The notes under the pieces are model-generated. The model did not search any database and was not told the DNA's origin. It worked only from the letters and a program-made list of their open reading frames with translations. This document shows positions 47,675 through 50,855 of a stretch of 50,855 nucleotides of DNA, piece by piece. How positions within the stretch are numbered: the first letter of the stretch is position 1; each line of letters opens with the position of its first letter. This DNA is from Lachnospiraceae bacterium (GTDB taxonomy: Bacteria; Bacillota; Clostridia; Lachnospirales; Lachnospiraceae): assembly GCA_020860755.1 (NCBI GenBank), contig JAJBTQ010000014.1, forward strand, positions 1 to 50,855, given 5' to 3'. The position numbers were made by a program, and so were the translations under genes.

Positions 47675-48586
47675 ATGTTGGATGTATGTTTGCTTGGCAC
47701 AGGAGGCATGATGCCTCTGCCCTATCGAAAACTTACTGCGCTGATGACCCGCTTTAACGGGAGCAATCTGCTGATCGACTGCGGCGAGGGTACGCAGCTT
47801 GCGATCCGGGAGCAGGGGTGGAGCTTTCACTCTATCGATGTAATCTGTTTTACGCACTATCACGCAGACCACATAAGCGGGCTGCCTGGGCTTTTGCTGA
47901 CAATGGGCAATGCAGAGCGTACCGAGCCGCTTATCATGATCGGACCGAAAGGGTTGGCGCGCGTTGTAAATTCGCTTCGGGTTATCGCACCGGAACTTCC
48001 GTTCCCGATTGAATTTCAGGAGCTTACGGATCCGGAGGAGACCATTGCGATCAAAGGTTATCAGATTCAGGCATTCCGCGTGTGCCACAACGTGCCTTGT
48101 TACGGATATTCGCTCCTTATTGAGAGAAATGGCAAGTTCGATGTAGACCGGGCAAAAGAGGCAGGGATTCCTCAGCGCTTTTGGAATCCTCTGCAAAAGG
48201 GTGAGATCATCTCGGACGGAGATCGGGTCCTGACGCCGGATATGGTGCTGGGGCCGCCGCGCCGCGGCATCAAGGTGACCTACTGCACGGATACGCGCCC
48301 GCACAAGACGATTGCTGAGCACGCACAGGGCGCGGACCTTTTTATCTGTGAGGGAATGTATGCCGAGAAAGACAAAGAGGACAAGGCTCGCCAGTACAAA
48401 CACATGACGTTCTATGAGGCGGCAAAGCTGGCGGCGCGTGCCAACGTCTCCGAGCTGTGGCTGACCCACTTCAGTCCGTCGCTGGTCTATGCGGAGAACT
48501 ATATGAAAGACGTAAAGAAGATCTTCCCCCGCGCCTCGCTGGGTCAGGATGGGCGCACAGTAGAGTTGGACTTCACAGATGAGTAG
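47675..48586 (+). CDS. rnz: Ribonuclease Z (metallo-beta-lactamase fold)
   Basis: Endonuclease that trims the 3' ends of tRNA precursors lacking CCA. The 303-residue protein has the metal motif HYHADH (61-66) and the RNase Z opening [10 protein letters not shown] followed by [13 protein letters not shown]. Further metal ligands are expected in the [21 protein letters not shown] and LTHFSPS segments. The exosite arm is short. The ATG at 47675 behind GAAGGA is preferred to an upstream in-frame ATG overlapping rimI. The two tRNAs downstream in this window lack encoded CCA, matching a need for such an enzyme. Confidence 0.9.
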   Translation: MLDVCLLGTGGMMPLPYRKLTALMTRFNGSNLLIDCGEGTQLAIREQGWSFHSIDVICFTHYHADHISGLPGLLLTMGNAERTEPLIMIGPKGLARVVNSLRVIAPELPFPIEFQELTDPEETIAIKGYQIQAFRVCHNVPCYGYSLLIERNGKFDVDRAKEAGIPQRFWNPLQKGEIISDGDRVLTPDMVLGPPRRGIKVTYCTDTRPHKTIAEHAQGADLFICEGMYAEKDKEDKARQYKHMTFYEAAKLAARANVSELWLTHFSPSLVYAENYMKDVKKIFPRASLGQDGRTVELDFTDE

Positions 48587-48602
48587 TGATAGGAATCATA
48601 TT

Positions 48603-49628
48603 ATGGCAGATACAGATGTTTTAATCCTGGCGATTGAGAGTTCCTGCGACGAGACGGCGGCTGCGGTCGTGAAAAACGGGACAGAGGTTCTCTCCAACGT
48701 GATCGCTTCCCAGATCGATCTTCACACCCTGTACGGAGGCGTCGTACCGGAACTTGCTTCGCGCAAACATATTGAAAAGATCAATCAGGTGATAGAGGAG
48801 GCCTTGGATGAGGCCGGCGTGACGTTAGATGATATCACTGCGGTAGGTGTCACTTACGGTCCCGGACTCGTGGGAGCCCTGCTGGTCGGAGTCGCTGAGG
48901 CCAAAGCGATCGCTTACGCGAAACGCCTGCCTCTTGTCGGTGTGCACCACATCGAGGGACACATCTGCGCAAATTACATTGAAAATCCGGATCTGGAGCC
49001 GCCCTTTCTTTGTCTGGTGGTCTCCGGCGGGCACACACACCTCGTCCGCGTTTTGGACTACGGCACATATGAGATTTTGGGAAGAGCCAGGGATGATGCC
49101 GCGGGAGAGGCGTTTGACAAGGTGGCGCGCGCGATCGGACTTGGCTACCCGGGCGGGCCGAAGATCGAGAAGGCCGCTCTTTCGGGCGATCCGGATGCCA
49201 TTCCCTTTCCCAGGGCAAAGATCAGCGACAATCCATACGATTTCAGCTTCAGCGGTGTGAAGACCGCTGTGTTGAATTATATCAACGGCTGCAGTATGAA
49301 GCAGGAGGAGATCGTGCCGGAAGATATCGCGGCCTCCTTCCAAAAGGCGGTGGTGGATGTCCTGGTGGATCACACCATGCAGGCAGCAGAGGAGTTTGAG
49401 GTCCCGGAACTGGCCATAGCCGGAGGGGTAGCCGCAAACGGTGCGCTGCGGGAGGCGATGCGCAATGCCTGCGAAAAGCGTGGGATCCGACTCTATCATC
49501 CGTCCCCCGTCCTCTGCACGGACAATGCGGCCATGATCGGCACAGCCGCTTACTATGAGTATCTGGCCGGCACACGGCACGGATGGGATTTAAACGCGAT
49601 CCCGAACTTAAAGCTTGGAGAACGGTAG
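48603..49628 (+). CDS. tsaD: tRNA threonylcarbamoyltransferase TsaD
   Basis: Catalytic subunit transferring the threonylcarbamoyl group to A37 of ANN-reading tRNAs. The 341 residues begin with [17 protein letters not shown] and have [21 protein letters not shown]. The metal-binding HHIEGH is at 115-120, then [13 protein letters not shown], and a late [15 protein letters not shown] and [16 protein letters not shown]. The ATG at 48603 gives the family's usual length; an in-frame ATG at 48579 would overlap the rnz stop. It is separated from tsaB by rimI and rnz. Confidence 0.96.
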   Translation: MADTDVLILAIESSCDETAAAVVKNGTEVLSNVIASQIDLHTLYGGVVPELASRKHIEKINQVIEEALDEAGVTLDDITAVGVTYGPGLVGALLVGVAEAKAIAYAKRLPLVGVHHIEGHICANYIENPDLEPPFLCLVVSGGHTHLVRVLDYGTYEILGRARDDAAGEAFDKVARAIGLGYPGGPKIEKAALSGDPDAIPFPRAKISDNPYDFSFSGVKTAVLNYINGCSMKQEEIVPEDIAASFQKAVVDVLVDHTMQAAEEFEVPELAIAGGVAANGALREAMRNACEKRGIRLYHPSPVLCTDNAAMIGTAAYYEYLAGTRHGWDLNAIPNLKLGER

Positions 49629-49646
49629 AAAAAAGGAGAAGGAAAC

Positions 49647-50342
49647 GTGGCAGGAAAAAAGCATACGGCAATCATATTGGCGGCGGGCAAGGGCGCCCGC
49701 ATGAACAGCGATGTCCCCAAGCAGTTTTTGGAGCTGGGGGGAAAGCCTGTCATTTGCTATGCGCTGCAGGCGTTTGAGGAGAGCTTTGTCGACGAGATCA
49801 TTCTGGTCACCGAAGCCGGTATGGAAGATTACTGCAGGAGTGAGATCGTCGAGAAGTACGGATTTTTAAAGGTGAGTCAGATCACAGCAGGCGGAGAGGA
49901 ACGCTATGACTCGGTCTATCGCGGACTCTGTGCCATTTCGGACTGCGACTATGTCTATATCCATGACGGGGCTCGTCCATTCGTGGATAAGGATATCCTG
50001 CTCAGGGCAAAACAGTGCGTTGAGGAAACCGATGCCTGCGCGGCCGGAATGCCCGTAAAGGATACGATCAAAGTGGTGGACGATTTAAACTTTGTCGCCG
50101 AGACGCCGGAGCGCAGACATGTGTGGCAGATGCAGACACCGCAGGCGTTTGCCTATGCGGTTGTTCGTGAGGCTTATGACAAGCTGTTTGACAGTTATGA
50201 TCTGACGGGCATCACCGACGATGCCATGGTGGTGGAACGGAGTCTGTCCCACCCGGTAAAACTCTTCGAAGGATCCTACCGAAACATGAAGATCACAACG
50301 CCCGAAGATCTGGCTTTGGCCGAGCGTATGCTCGATCTTTAA
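49647..50342 (+). CDS. ispD: 2-C-methyl-D-erythritol 4-phosphate cytidylyltransferase
   Basis: Third enzyme of the MEP isoprenoid pathway, transferring CMP to methylerythritol phosphate. The 231 residues have the nucleotide-binding ILAAGKGARMNSDVPKQFLEL, YIHDGARPFVDK, the VKDTIKVV segment and TPQAFAYAVVREAY, and TDDAMVVERSLSHPVKLFEGS. The start is GTG at 49647 behind AAAAGGAGAAGG. The stop codon TAA at 50340-50342 overlaps the first base pair of a tandem 24-bp repeat. No ispF or ispE is adjacent. Confidence 0.93.
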   Translation: MAGKKHTAIILAAGKGARMNSDVPKQFLELGGKPVICYALQAFEESFVDEIILVTEAGMEDYCRSEIVEKYGFLKVSQITAGGEERYDSVYRGLCAISDCDYVYIHDGARPFVDKDILLRAKQCVEETDACAAGMPVKDTIKVVDDLNFVAETPERRHVWQMQTPQAFAYAVVREAYDKLFDSYDLTGITDDAMVVERSLSHPVKLFEGSYRNMKITTPEDLALAERMLDL

Positions 50343-50388
50343 ATCCCTGTGTATGCGCCAAGTTAAATCCCTTTGTATGCGCCAAGTT
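50341..50388 (+). repeat. Two tandem copies of a 24-bp repeat
   Basis: Copies at 50341-50364 and 50365-50388 differ at one base (G or T after AAATCCCT). The unit is AAATCCCTNTGTATGCGCCA plus AGTT. The first copy contributes the last two bases of the ispD stop codon. The array abuts the tRNA promoter. Confidence 0.9.
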
Positions 50389-50392
50389 GCGG

Positions 50393-50422
50393 TTGACACG
50401 AATTGTTTGCCTATAGTATAAT
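50393..50422 (+). promoter_or_regulatory. Promoter for the tRNA-Ser pair
   Basis: A perfect TTGACA (50393-50398) and perfect TATAAT (50417-50422) with an 18-bp spacer, 32 bp before the first tRNA. Confidence 0.9.
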
Positions 50423-50453
50423 TACAACTGCACTTATCAGACGTGTGGCACGG

Positions 50454-50539
50454 GGAGAGTTACCGAAGTGGTCATAACGGGGCGGTCTTGAAAACCGTTT
50501 GTCCGAAAGGGCGCGTGGGTTCGAATCCCACACTCTCCG
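50454..50539 (+). tRNA. tRNA-Ser(TGA)
   Basis: Acceptor arms GGAGAGT (50454-50460) and ACTCTCC (50532-50538) with discriminator G. The anticodon loop CTTGAAA gives anticodon TGA, and the T-loop is GTTCGAAT. The long variable arm is typical of tRNA-Ser. CCA is not encoded. Confidence 0.95.
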
Positions 50540-50591
50540 TTATTGATTACAAGACGAAAAAAGTATAAATGATGGTTTCATTAGGCATTTT

Positions 50592-50680
50592 GGAGAAGTA
50601 CCCAAGTGGCTGAAGGGACACCCCTGGAAAGGGTGCAGGTCGTTAATAGCGGCGCGAGGGTTCAAATCCCTCCTTCTCCG
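50592..50680 (+). tRNA. tRNA-Ser(GGA)
   Basis: Acceptor arms GGAGAAG (50592-50598) and CTTCTCC (50673-50679) with discriminator G. The anticodon loop CTGGAAA gives anticodon GGA. Long variable arm, T-loop GTTCAAAT, no encoded CCA. A run of T follows immediately (50681-50690). Confidence 0.95.
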
Positions 50681-50737
50681 TTCTTTTTTTTACTCTAAAA
50701 ATGTGGGTAAAAAAAGCAAAAAAGCCCGCAAAAACGG

Positions 50738-50766
50738 TTGACATTCCTATGCCCGCGTGGTACGAT
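50738..50766 (+). promoter_or_regulatory. Strong promoter, probably of an rRNA operon beyond the window
   Basis: A perfect TTGACA (50738-50743), a 17-bp spacer and TACGAT (50761-50766). Confidence 0.7.
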
Positions 50767-50855
50767 AATTGGGCTGTTCCATTCGTTTGCGGCAGCATGA
50801 ACATTGATAACTGAACAGTGAAATAACCTTGAAAGATTCACGAGAGAAAATTCAA
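50767..50855 (+). other. Probable leader of an rRNA operon, truncated by the window end
   Basis: Downstream of the promoter the sequence contains CTGTTC (50774-50779) complementary to GAACAG near 50813-50818, and GAACATTGATAACTGAACAG. These resemble processing or antitermination leaders ahead of 16S rRNA in Clostridia. No 16S body is present before the edge. Confidence 0.5.

Overview
The window is a gene-dense stretch of a Clostridia-type chromosome. GC is a little above half by eye, Shine-Dalgarno sites are strong, and genes are packed in short operons mostly on the + strand. The gene set (cdaA-cdaR, HPr with Ser46, ComF, RecD2-type helicase, tsaE-tsaB-rimI, RF2 with a frameshifted leader) and the protein flavour suggest Lachnospiraceae. 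That placement is inference from recognisable families, not from an rRNA sequence. Almost everything is core genome; I see no prophage, insertion sequence, CRISPR array or obvious island.

Layout. 1-3.7 kb: the tail of an AzgA-type nucleobase permease, a three-gene ABC importer (lipoprotein, permease, ATPase) and dCMP deaminase, closed by a terminator. 3.7-5.2 kb: glycerol kinase. 5.4-12 kb: a YknXYZ/MacB-like ABC export operon with two membrane-fusion adaptors; the second (992 aa) carries an in-frame 36-bp minisatellite, a coiled coil and an acidic repeat. 12.1-13.5 kb: a MATE exporter. 13.5-15.1 kb (- strand): a TMEM165/GDT1-type transporter behind a yybP-ykoY (Mn2+) riboswitch with a layered terminator platform, then rubrerythrin. 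15.4-21.4 kb: PTS Enzyme I with an unusual insertion, SecA, a small membrane protein and an Ldh_2-family dehydrogenase. 21.5-24.3 kb: a lipid-like module (PlsY relative, MGDG-synthase-type glycosyltransferase, two membrane proteins). 24.4-33.6 kb: uvrB-uvrA, mreB, recD2, comF.

33.6-44.6 kb: two unrecognised membrane proteins, cdaA, cdaR, ptsH, cysD, cysNC, glmM, prfB and homoserine dehydrogenase. The usual Firmicutes cdaA-cdaR-glmM trio is split by ptsH and sulfate-activation genes. prfB needs a +1 frameshift to be read, and the stop codon at the slip site is TAA instead of the canonical TGA. This is the most surprising single observation in the window. 44.7-45.9 kb (- strand): two membrane proteins. 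46-50.3 kb: tsaE-tsaB-rimI-rnz-tsaD-ispD, mostly tRNA modification and processing. 50.4-50.9 kb: a consensus promoter driving tRNA-Ser(TGA) and tRNA-Ser(GGA), then a second strong promoter whose leader looks like that of an rRNA operon starting just past the right edge.

I did not find a clear-cut new defence or mobile system. The best candidates for new biology are the TAA-containing prfB frameshift site, the dual-adaptor exporter with its repeat-bearing adaptor, the unknown membrane pair in front of cdaA, and the riboswitch platform with three mutually complementary segments.
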